Shown here piece by piece: positions 43,948-51,346 of a stretch of DNA of 64,000 bases (position 1 is the first letter of the stretch; each line of letters begins with the position of its first letter). The notes beneath the pieces were generated by a model that did not search any database, was not told where the DNA came from, and saw only the letters and a list, made by a program, of their open reading frames with translations. Origin of the DNA: Paludibaculum fermentans (GTDB taxonomy: Bacteria; Acidobacteriota; Terriglobia; Bryobacterales; Bryobacteraceae). A program made the translations under genes and the position numbers. The stretch is taken from contig NZ_CP063849.1 of assembly GCF_015277775.1 (NCBI RefSeq), forward strand, positions 1,674,001-1,738,000. Reading direction: 5' to 3'.

Positions 43948-44010
43948 GCCGAATCCGGCGGTGAGCCGAATCCGGCGGTGAGCCGAATCCGGCGGTGAGC
44001 CGAATCCGGC
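43943..44010 (+). repeat. Four tandem copies of a 17 bp repeat
   Basis: The unit GGTGAGCCGAATCCGGC is repeated four times without a mismatch or spacer, then decays (GGCAAGCCGG). The first copy contains the TGA stop of the preceding gene. Each unit contains the self-pairing GCCG/CGGC, so the RNA could form small hairpins. Confidence 0.9.
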
Positions 44011-44046
44011 GGCAAGCCGGCGCGCGATGCTTCCTCTCCGGTCAAC

Positions 44047-44081
44047 TATATCGCGTTACGATATTATCGTAGTACGATATA
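44047..44081. promoter_or_regulatory. Nested palindrome, likely MarR operator
   Basis: An inner repeat TACGATATTATCGTA (44057-44071) and an outer pair TATATCG/CGATATA share the same centre at 44064. They end three bases before the MarR ATG at 44085 and include a possible -10 box (TACGAT at 44073-44078 or TATTAT at 44062-44067). This is the expected place for an autorepressor site. Confidence 0.7.
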
Positions 44082-44084
44082 AAC

Positions 44085-44531
44085 ATGATCACGACAGGCC
44101 GCAAGCCGTTGTCGGCGGTGGAGTATCAGGAGCTTGCCGAATTCCGGTACCAGATCCGCCGCTTTCTCCAGTTCAGTGAAGCCATAGCGAAGGCGGAGGG
44201 ACTCGAGCCGCAGCATCACCAGGCACTGCTAGCCCTGAAGGGGCTGCCCTATGGCTTGGAGCCCACGATCGGGGCGGTGGCTGAGCGGCTGTTCCTGCGG
44301 CATCAGAGCGCCGTGGGTCTCGTGGACAGGATGGAGCGCGGCGGCCTGGTGCAGCGTGTCGCGGCCAAGGCCGACGGCCGGCAAGTGCTGGTGAAACTGA
44401 CGCCGCATGGCGAAGAGGTGCTGGCCCATCTCTCATTGACGCACCGTGAAGAGTTAGAGGAAACGGCTCCACAACTTTCCAAGGCTCTGCGGGCGATCAT
44501 CCGCCGGTCGGCGCAGGGCGGGCTGGCATGA
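44085..44531 (+). CDS. MarR-family transcriptional regulator
   Basis: 148 residues. The winged helix-turn-helix reads TIGAVAERLFLRHQSAVGLVDRMERGGLVQRVAAKADGRQVLVKLT, the core MarR motif including the D-x-R wing. The stop overlaps the ClC gene start (ATGA), so the regulator and the channel form one transcript. The palindrome directly upstream is the probable operator. The ligand is unknown. Confidence 0.92.
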   Translation: MITTGRKPLSAVEYQELAEFRYQIRRFLQFSEAIAKAEGLEPQHHQALLALKGLPYGLEPTIGAVAERLFLRHQSAVGLVDRMERGGLVQRVAAKADGRQVLVKLTPHGEEVLAHLSLTHREELEETAPQLSKALRAIIRRSAQGGLA

Positions 44532-46336
44532 GTAAGGGCGCCGGAGAGTTGGGCGATTTCACGGCATCGGCCCGCCTGGTGCCGATTTCGGCGCTGGCAG
44601 TGGTCATCGGGCTGGTGAGTTCGGTCGTAGCCCTACTGCTGTTGAAGCTGATCGGGCTGTGCACGAACCTGTTCTACTTCCAGCGCTGGTCGACGGAACT
44701 CGTGTCGCCGGCGGGACACCATCTGGGCGCCTGGTCGGTCCTGGTGCCGGTGGCGGGCGCGCTGGTGATCGGGCTGATGGCGCGCTACGGGTCGGAGCGG
44801 ATTCGCGGGCACGGCATTCCAGAGGCGATCGAGTCGATTCTTTTGAACGGCAGCCGCGTACAGCCCCGCCTGGCCATCCTGAAGCCGCTGTCGTCGGCAA
44901 TCTCCATCGGCTCGGGCGGACCGTTTGGAGCGGAAGGGCCCATTATCATGACGGGCGGCGCATTCGGCTCGATGATCGCTCAGTTGTTCCACCTGAGCAG
45001 TGCGGAGCGGAAGACGCTGCTGGTGGCCGGCGCGGCCGCGGGCATGTCGGCCACATTCGCGGCTCCGTTATCAGCCGTCCTGCTGGCGGTGGAACTGCTC
45101 CTGTTTGAGTGGAAGCCGCGCAGCCTGATCCCCGTTGCGCTGGCGAGCGCGAGTGCAGGCGCAGCACGGCGGTACCTGATGGGGCTGGGTCCGTTGTTCC
45201 ACACGGCCGCGCATCCTGTGTTCATCGGCCCGGCGGGCCTGGCAGGCTGCGTCGTGGCGGGACTGCTGGCCGGGTTGCTGTCTGCGGCTTTGACCCGCGC
45301 GGTCTATGTGGCCGAGGACTCGTTCCAAAAGCTGCCGATTCATTGGATGTGGTGGCCGGCGATCGGCGGGTTGGTCGTGGGCCTCGGAGGACTCGTGTTC
45401 CCGCAGGCTTTGGGCGTGGGCTACGAAACAATCGGCGCGCTGGTGCAGGGCGATGTGCCGAAGGCCACGATCATCGGGATTCTGGTGGTGAAATCGATCA
45501 TATGGGCCGTGTCGCTGGGCTCGGGGACGTCAGGCGGGGTGCTGGCTCCGCTGCTGATGATGGGCGGAGCGCTGGGTGGAGTGGAAGCCATGTTCCTGCC
45601 GGCCGTGGGCGCAGGCTTCTGGCCGCTGGTGAGCATGGGCGCGATCCTGGGAGGCACGATGCGGTCGCCGTTCACAGGGATCGTCTTCGCACTCGAACTG
45701 ACGCACGACTTCAGCGCGCTGCTGCCGCTGCTGGTAGCCAACGTGATCGCCTATGCGGTGACGGTGCTGATGATGAAGCGCTCGATCCTGACTGAGAAGG
45801 TGAGCCGGCGCGGGTTCCACCTGAGCAGGGAGTACGAGGTGGATCCGCTGGAGATCCAGTTTGTCCGCGAGGTAATGCGGGCCAACCTGGTGGCATTCCC
45901 TGAGAGCGAGACGCTGGTGCAGATCGCCGGCTGGTTCCGGCCAGACCATTCGCCGCGGGGGCAACATCTGTTTCCCGTGGTGGATGAACAGAAACGGCTG
46001 CGGGGCGTGATCACGCGAAAGGACGTGCGGCTGTGGCTGGCGGACGGAGACGGAAAAGGCCGACAGACGGCGGGCCTGCTGGCACGGCGGGATCCGGTGG
46101 TGGCTTACACGGATGAACCACTGCGCGTAGCAGTGTACCGGATGGCGGAGAGCGGTTTCACGCGCATGCCGGTAGTGGACCCGGCCAACGGAGATCGACT
46201 CGCCGGCATGATTTCGCTGGAGGATCTGCTGCGGGCACGCTCGAGGAACCTGACCGAGGAGCGGCACCGCGAGCGGGTGCTGCGGATCCGGTTGCCGTTT
46301 GGAAGAAGGGCGGAGGAGGCGAGGCAGGGGCGCTGA
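44528..46336 (+). CDS. ClC-type chloride channel/transporter with CBS domains
   Basis: 602 residues. About ten to twelve membrane-embedded helices carry the anion-path motifs GHGIPEAIES, GSGGPFGAEGP (with the gating glutamate) and GSGTSGGVLAP. In the helix that follows FAAPLSAVLLAVELLLFEW, the second Glu of the E. coli ClcA EE pair (E203, the internal proton glutamate) is Leu. Two CBS domains (about 455-575) form a cytoplasmic regulatory region. It belongs to the MarR operon. It may be a passive channel instead of a proton exchanger. Confidence 0.9.
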   Translation: MSKGAGELGDFTASARLVPISALAVVIGLVSSVVALLLLKLIGLCTNLFYFQRWSTELVSPAGHHLGAWSVLVPVAGALVIGLMARYGSERIRGHGIPEAIESILLNGSRVQPRLAILKPLSSAISIGSGGPFGAEGPIIMTGGAFGSMIAQLFHLSSAERKTLLVAGAAAGMSATFAAPLSAVLLAVELLLFEWKPRSLIPVALASASAGAARRYLMGLGPLFHTAAHPVFIGPAGLAGCVVAGLLAGLLSAALTRAVYVAEDSFQKLPIHWMWWPAIGGLVVGLGGLVFPQALGVGYETIGALVQGDVPKATIIGILVVKSIIWAVSLGSGTSGGVLAPLLMMGGALGGVEAMFLPAVGAGFWPLVSMGAILGGTMRSPFTGIVFALELTHDFSALLPLLVANVIAYAVTVLMMKRSILTEKVSRRGFHLSREYEVDPLEIQFVREVMRANLVAFPESETLVQIAGWFRPDHSPRGQHLFPVVDEQKRLRGVITRKDVRLWLADGDGKGRQTAGLLARRDPVVAYTDEPLRVAVYRMAESGFTRMPVVDPANGDRLAGMISLEDLLRARSRNLTEERHRERVLRIRLPFGRRAEEARQGR

Positions 46337-46359
46337 TGAAGCTTCCCTGCCCCGTGAGA

Positions 46360-47493
46360 CTAGACGAGGATGGCGAACGTACTCTCGGTACGCTGGACGC
46401 GGTTGTAGGCGGTATCGCGCTCGACCGGTTCGCGGCCGGCGGCGCGGATCAGGCTCAGCAGCTCGTTGCGGCGCAGGCCCTGGCTGGTGTCGGCTCCGGC
46501 ATCGTGGTAGATCTTCTCCTCCACCACGGTACCGTCGATGTCGTCGGCTCCGAAGCGCTGGGCGATCTGCGCGATCTTGGGCGTCATCATCACCCAATAG
46601 GCCTTGATGTGCGGGATGTTGTCGAGCATCAGGCGGGCGACGGCGATGTTCTTGAGGTCGTCGAAGCCGGTGGTCTTCGAGATGTGCTCCAGCGGCGTGT
46701 TGTCCGGATGAAAGGCCAGCGGGATGTAGGTGACGAAGCCATTGGTGTCGGACTGGACGGCGCGCAGGCGGACGAGGTGATCCGTGCGATCCTCCTCGTT
46801 CTCGATGTGGCCGTACAGCATGGTGCAGTTGGACTTCAGGCCCATCTTATGGGCGAGGCGGGCGATATCGAGCCACTCGTTGCCGTCGATCTTGTGATCG
46901 CAGATAATGCGGCGGACTCGCTCGGTGAAGATCTCGGCTCCACCGCCGGGCATGGAGTCCATGCCGGCTTCCTTGAGGCGGCGCAGCACCTCTTCAATCG
47001 GGATCTTGAAGCGCTTGTGGAAGTAGGCGATCTCCACCATGGTGAAGGCCTTGAGGTGGACCTGCGGATAGCGCTGCTTGAGGCCGCGCAGCATCTCGCA
47101 GAACCAGTCGACCGTGAGTTCGGGGTGGAGCCCGCCGACGATATGGAACTCGGTGACGGCTTCGCTGACCCCGTGCCCGGCACGAGCCCAGACGTCCTCC
47201 AGCGACATGGTGTAGGCGGTGGGATCCTTGGCCTTCTTGCCGAAGGCGCAGAGCTTGCAGGAGGCCACGCAGACGTCGGTGGGGTTGATGTGGCGGTTTA
47301 CGTTGAAGTAGGTGACGTTGCCGTGCAGACGCTCGCGAACCAGGTTGGCCATGTGGCCGACGGCGAGGAGGTCGGGCGAGCGGTAGAGGGTCAGCCCGTC
47401 TTCGTAGCTGAGCCGTTCGCCGGCCTTGACCTTGTCGTAGATGGGCAGCAGGCGGCGGTCGTCGAAAGTGGGCTGAGAGAAATCAGGCAGCAT
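46360..47493 (-). CDS. mqnE: Aminofutalosine synthase (radical SAM), menaquinone synthesis
   Basis: 377 residues from ATG 47493. NPTDVCVASCKLCAFGKK holds the CxxxCxxC cluster. HIVGGLHPELTVDWFCEMLRGLK and CTMLYGHIENEEDRTDHL are typical of MqnE, which joins the enolpyruvyl compound made by MqnA to SAM to form aminofutalosine. The related MqnC is possible but fits less well. It follows the prenyltransferase gene by seven bases, so two steps of the futalosine menaquinone route are linked. Confidence 0.9.
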   Translation of the reverse strand: MLPDFSQPTFDDRRLLPIYDKVKAGERLSYEDGLTLYRSPDLLAVGHMANLVRERLHGNVTYFNVNRHINPTDVCVASCKLCAFGKKAKDPTAYTMSLEDVWARAGHGVSEAVTEFHIVGGLHPELTVDWFCEMLRGLKQRYPQVHLKAFTMVEIAYFHKRFKIPIEEVLRRLKEAGMDSMPGGGAEIFTERVRRIICDHKIDGNEWLDIARLAHKMGLKSNCTMLYGHIENEEDRTDHLVRLRAVQSDTNGFVTYIPLAFHPDNTPLEHISKTTGFDDLKNIAVARLMLDNIPHIKAYWVMMTPKIAQIAQRFGADDIDGTVVEEKIYHDAGADTSQGLRRNELLSLIRAAGREPVERDTAYNRVQRTESTFAILV

Positions 47494-47500
47494 AGGTGTG

Positions 47501-48433
47501 TCAGTTTCCCAGGAGATGCAGTCCGGGCATGGCGGAGAGGATGTCAAAGGCCCAGAAACCAAAGAATAACATGCCGACCCAGCCGTTCACGGTGAAGAAG
47601 GCGGCGTCGACACGGGAGAAGTCGTTGGCATGGACCAGAGAATGTTCGTAGAGCAGCAGGGCGGCCACCACGCCGATGCCGAGCCAGGACGAGATGCCGC
47701 CGCCCAGCGAGAGGGCCAGCAGCACCAGGCAGCCGATCATGGCGAGGTGAAAGAAACGGGCAACGATGAGCGCATTGGCGAGGCCCAGTTTGGCGGGCAG
47801 GCTGAAGAGGCCTTCGCGCTGGTCGAAGTCATAATCCTGGCAGGAGTAGATGATGTCGAAGCCGGCGGTCCAGAGGGTGACGGCAGCAGTGAGCCAGAGG
47901 ATGCGCGGATTGAGCGAGCCGGTCATGGCGATCCAGGAGGCGGCCGGGGCGATGCCCAGCGCGAAGCCCAGGACCACGTGGGAGAGAGGCGTGAAGCGTT
48001 TCGTCCAGGAGTAGAAGAAGACGACGCCGAGCGCGACCGGGGCGAGGCGGAAGCAGAGCGGATTCAACATGCCGGCGGCCAGCAGGAAGACGGCCGAGGT
48101 GGCGGCGATGAAGCCCCAGGCAAAGGTCCGGCTGAGCAGCCCGGCCGGGATGTGGCGGGCCTTGGTGCGCGGATTGCGGGCGTCGATATCGGCGTCAAGG
48201 ACACGGTTGAAGGCCATGGCGGCCGAGCGCGCACCCACCATGGCGACGACAATCCAGGCGAGCTTGGCCGCCATGCCGTCCAGCGGGTAGCCGATGGAGC
48301 GCCAGCCGAGCAGGGCGCCGGTGAGGGCGAAAGGCAAGGCGAACACCGAGTGCTCAAACTTGATCATGTCGAGCGTCAGGACGAGGCGGCGCCAGATGGC
48401 TGGGGGACTAAAAGTAGAGGTGGCTTGGTGCAT
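47501..48433 (-). CDS. mqnP: UbiA-family prenyltransferase of the futalosine menaquinone route (MqnP-like)
   Basis: About 310 residues from ATG 48433; an in-frame ATG at 48457 is an alternative. Eight or nine helices carry the two Asp-rich motifs of UbiA enzymes: NRVLDADIDARNPRTKAR and the second in DYDFDQREGLFSLP. It would attach the polyprenyl tail to the naphthoate (or a late futalosine-pathway) ring. Linkage with mqnE supports menaquinone and not ubiquinone. The C-terminal region is more divergent. Confidence 0.85.
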   Translation of the reverse strand: MHQATSTFSPPAIWRRLVLTLDMIKFEHSVFALPFALTGALLGWRSIGYPLDGMAAKLAWIVVAMVGARSAAMAFNRVLDADIDARNPRTKARHIPAGLLSRTFAWGFIAATSAVFLLAAGMLNPLCFRLAPVALGVVFFYSWTKRFTPLSHVVLGFALGIAPAASWIAMTGSLNPRILWLTAAVTLWTAGFDIIYSCQDYDFDQREGLFSLPAKLGLANALIVARFFHLAMIGCLVLLALSLGGGISSWLGIGVVAALLLYEHSLVHANDFSRVDAAFFTVNGWVGMLFFGFWAFDILSAMPGLHLLGN

Positions 48434-48451
48434 TCCGGCTGGCAATCCAGC

Positions 48452-48457
48452 TACCAT
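48452..48457 (+). promoter_or_regulatory. Putative -10 box TACCAT, leaderless-type
   Basis: TACCAT ends eight bases before the ATG of the DUF192 gene at 48466. No Shine-Dalgarno sequence lies between. Confidence 0.35.
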
Positions 48458-48465
48458 TTTAATCG

Positions 48466-48936
48466 ATGCATGTAAGACGCTTCCGGATTTTCTGGCTGGC
48501 GACGGCGGCCCTGTCATTTCTGATGGCCGGCTGTGGCGGCGGCGAGAGCGGAAACGGAGTGGGTTACAACTCGCGCCAGGTGACCTTCCCGAACGGCACG
48601 AAGATCCGGGCGGAACTGGCGATTCAACCGGCGGATGTGATGCGCGGCATGAAGTTCCGCGATTCGCTGCCGGAGAACGAGGGCATGTTGTTCGTCCACC
48701 AGAAGGAGGGCAAGTACCCTTACTGGATGTTCGAAGTGAAGGTGCCGCTCGACATGATCTGGATGGATCGCCAGCATACAGTGGTTCAGCTGGTACACAA
48801 GGTGCCGCCCTGCCCCGGTCCGCAGGAGAAGTGCCTGTCGTACGGTGGGGGCTTCAACGCCGCCTACGTGTTGGAAGTGGCCGCCGGCGTGGCTGCGAAG
48901 AACAATATCAAGCCGGGCATGACGCTGGATTTCTAG
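48466..48936 (+). CDS. DUF192-family lipoprotein
   Basis: 156 residues with a lipoprotein signal (ATAALSFLMAGC, lipobox LMAG-C). The DUF192 core follows: IRAELAIQPADVMRGMKFRDSLPENEGMLF, VPLDMIWMDRQHTVV, and AAYVLEVAAGVAAKNNIKPGM. The family is widespread, small and of unknown function. The protein would sit in the periplasm attached to a membrane. larB follows 18 bases later. Confidence 0.88.
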   Translation: MHVRRFRIFWLATAALSFLMAGCGGGESGNGVGYNSRQVTFPNGTKIRAELAIQPADVMRGMKFRDSLPENEGMLFVHQKEGKYPYWMFEVKVPLDMIWMDRQHTVVQLVHKVPPCPGPQEKCLSYGGGFNAAYVLEVAAGVAAKNNIKPGMTLDF

Positions 48937-48954
48937 AGAGGCGCAAACACCGAA

Positions 48955-49701
48955 ATGGATCAGGATCACCTCAAGTCACTGTTGGAACAGGTGCGTTCGG
49001 GCGCGGTAGAGATTGACGCGGCGATCGAGCGCCTGCGGCACATGCCGTTCGAGAATCTGGGCTACGCCACGGTGGACCATCATCGCGCCATTCGCACCGG
49101 GATGCCGGAGGTGATCTTCGGCAAAGGCAAGACCACTGAGCAGATCCTGGGGATTGCGGAGCGACTGCTGGAGCGGGCTTCCAATGTCCTGGTGACGCGG
49201 ACCAACGAAGAAGTGGCGGGCCGGATGAAGGCGTTGTACCCGGAGGCCGAGTATTTTCCCGCCTGCGGGGCGCTGCGGGTGTGGCGCGACCGGACCATGC
49301 ACGGCAAGGGACCGCTGGCTGTGATCAGCGCGGGTACAACGGACATGCCCGTCGCCCTCGAAGCGGTGGTAACGGCCGAGGTGATGGGCAACGATGTGGA
49401 TCAGATCCATGACGTCGGCGTGGCGGGGATTCACCGGCTCTTCGGAAACCTGGATCGCATCACAAAGGCGCGCGTGATCGTCGTGTGCGCAGGGATGGAG
49501 GGTGCCCTGCCCAGTGCCGTGGGCGGGCTCGTCAGTTGTCCAGTCATCGCGGTGCCGACCAGCGTGGGTTACGGCGCCAGCTTCCATGGACTGGCAGCGC
49601 TGCTGGGGATGCTGAATAGCTGCGCCAGCAACGTGAGCGTGGTGAACATCGACAACGGGTTCGGCGGCGGCTATGTCGCCAGCCTCATCAACCGTCTGTA
49701 G
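48955..49701 (+). CDS. larB: Nickel-pincer cofactor biosynthesis protein LarB
   Basis: 248 residues. The C-terminal PurE-like carboxylase domain is clear: VCAGMEGALPSAVGGLVSCPVIAVPTSVGYGASFHGLAALLGMLNSCASNVSVVNIDNGFGGG is continuous from about residue 182 in the published LarB pattern. LarB carboxylates and hydrolyses nicotinic acid adenine dinucleotide in the first step toward the nickel-pincer nucleotide of lactate racemase and relatives. No larA, larC or larE is in the window. Confidence 0.92.
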   Translation: MDQDHLKSLLEQVRSGAVEIDAAIERLRHMPFENLGYATVDHHRAIRTGMPEVIFGKGKTTEQILGIAERLLERASNVLVTRTNEEVAGRMKALYPEAEYFPACGALRVWRDRTMHGKGPLAVISAGTTDMPVALEAVVTAEVMGNDVDQIHDVGVAGIHRLFGNLDRITKARVIVVCAGMEGALPSAVGGLVSCPVIAVPTSVGYGASFHGLAALLGMLNSCASNVSVVNIDNGFGGGYVASLINRL

Positions 49702-49713
49702 CGGCGCCAGCGG

Positions 49714-50097
49714 TTAGCCGGCGGCGCCCATTACACCTTGGCCAACAGCTTCGGCGAAGACGTACATTCCAAATAAGGGCGTCGGCTCTCCCCGGCCCCA
49801 GCGGCTGACTTTCCAGTCAACACGCAGGAAACGAACGTCCGGCCGGTCAGAGAGATCCACAATCAAGCTATACACACCGCAATAAAACTTCTGCGGAAAA
49901 GCGGCCAGAGGCTTGTCGCCCCAGTTTTCACCGTCCACTGAGCCGGAAATCGACAAGTCCAGGCTCTGTTGTTCAATGGTTCGATGAATCCCCAGCGTCA
50001 GGCTGATTACATCGCCTGCGGAATCGCCGATCTCGAGCGTGGGACCGGACCCGTTCTGACGGACTACCTGTTCCGGCAGGAGGAAATTCGGCAGCAT
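49714..50097 (-). CDS. Small beta-rich protein of unknown function
   Basis: 127 residues from ATG 50097, which has AAGGAG six bases upstream. The sequence alternates short beta strands (PTLEIGDSAGDVISLTLGI, SLDLSISGSVDGENWGDKP, VYSLIVDLSDRPDVRFLRVDWKV), suggesting a beta sandwich such as a discoidin-like or carbohydrate-binding fold. No signal peptide or catalytic motif. It lies 58 bases after the aminotransferase gene and could be the last gene of that chain. Confidence 0.7.
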   Translation of the reverse strand: MLPNFLLPEQVVRQNGSGPTLEIGDSAGDVISLTLGIHRTIEQQSLDLSISGSVDGENWGDKPLAAFPQKFYCGVYSLIVDLSDRPDVRFLRVDWKVSRWGRGEPTPLFGMYVFAEAVGQGVMGAAG

Positions 50098-50155
50098 CGT
50101 TTCTCCTTCAGCCAATCGAATGCACTTCAACTGCTATGACGCTTGTTAGCGTCAG

Positions 50156-51346
50156 TTAGTCGGCGGCACCACGGAACGCACGCTGTAAACGGCGCCCCGC
50201 CTCCTCCAGCGTCTCATACTTCTTACAGAAACAGAAGCGAATTAAGTGCGATCCCAAACCCTGCCGGCTGAAAAATGACCCTCCAGGTACACATGCAACT
50301 CCCACCGTTTCAACAAGATGACGGCTAAGGAGAACATCATCCGAATACCCGATGGATTTAATGTCGCTCATGATATAGTATGCGCCGGCGGGCCGATAGG
50401 GGGCCAATCCGGCAACTCGGAGCAGCCCCATTAGATAGTCTCGGCGCTCAGCATAATGCACTGCTAAATCAATGAAATACTTGTCAGGTAAAGATAGGGC
50501 AAACGCGCCCGCCTGCTGCAGCGGTGTGGCCGCGCCCACAGTCAGGAAGTCGTGTACCTTCCGGATGGACGTAGTGAGGTGGGGAGCCGCCAGTACCCAA
50601 CCGACGCGCCACCCGGTCACTGAGAACGTCTTGGACATGGAGTTGACCAGGATGGTGCGGTCCCGCATGCCGGGCAGGGTCAGCACAGGAACGTGGACGG
50701 CGCCGTCGTACAGGATGTGCTCGTAGATCTCATCTGTGATGCAGAGGGCATCATGCTCCTGGCACAGTTCGGCAATCAACTCCAACTCCGTGCGAGTGAA
50801 AACCTTACCCGTCGGATTGTTGGGCGTATTGACGATGATGGCCTTCGTCTTTGAGTTGAAGGCAGCGCGCAGTTCGTCGGGATCAAACGTCCAGTCCGGC
50901 GCGTGCAGCGTGACATACCGCCGCTTGGCCGAGCAGAGATCCGCGTCGGGCCCGTAGTTCTCGTAGTAGGGCTCGAAGATCACGATCTCGTCGTCAGGAT
51001 TCGTCGTGGCGAGCAGCGACGCGATCATGCCCTCGGTGGAGCCGCAAACGACGGTGATCTCGGTCTCGGGGTCCAGTTCCAACGCGTAGTGCCGGAGGTA
51101 CTTCGCCGCAATGGCGTCGCGCAGCGGCTTGGCGCCCCAGGTGACGGCGTACTGGTTGAAGTCTTCCTCGATGGCGCGGGTGGCCGCCTCTTTGAGCTCG
51201 GCCGGCGCGGGGAAATCGGGGAACCCCTGGGCCAGGTTCACGGCGGAGTGGCGCAGGGCGAGGCGGGTCATTTCGCGGATGACACTTTCGGTGAAGTGCT
51301 CCACGCGGTGGGCGCGAAAGCGCTCAGTTGTTGGTTCGAGTGGCAC
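50156..51346 (-). CDS. Class I aminotransferase, kynurenine/methionine aminotransferase-like
   Basis: 396 residues from GTG 51346, with AAGG upstream; the gene starts inside the last 23 bases of the lytic transglycosylase gene. FTESVIREMTRLALRHSAVNLAQGFPDFPAP is the opening of the kynurenine-oxoglutarate/cysteine-conjugate lyase group, with VVCGSTEGMIASLLA, NTPNNPTGKVFT, ITDEIYEHI and the Schiff-base Lys in NSMSKTFSVTGWRVGW. It would transaminate aromatic or sulfur amino acids. The longer frame reaching 51673 is overlap with the neighbour. Confidence 0.9.
   Translation of the reverse strand: MPLEPTTERFRAHRVEHFTESVIREMTRLALRHSAVNLAQGFPDFPAPAELKEAATRAIEEDFNQYAVTWGAKPLRDAIAAKYLRHYALELDPETEITVVCGSTEGMIASLLATTNPDDEIVIFEPYYENYGPDADLCSAKRRYVTLHAPDWTFDPDELRAAFNSKTKAIIVNTPNNPTGKVFTRTELELIAELCQEHDALCITDEIYEHILYDGAVHVPVLTLPGMRDRTILVNSMSKTFSVTGWRVGWVLAAPHLTTSIRKVHDFLTVGAATPLQQAGAFALSLPDKYFIDLAVHYAERRDYLMGLLRVAGLAPYRPAGAYYIMSDIKSIGYSDDVLLSRHLVETVGVACVPGGSFFSRQGLGSHLIRFCFCKKYETLEEAGRRLQRAFRGAAD

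Noticed and set aside
43943-44010. CRISPR array
   Set aside because: The four 17 bp units are directly adjacent, without spacers, and no cas genes are present.
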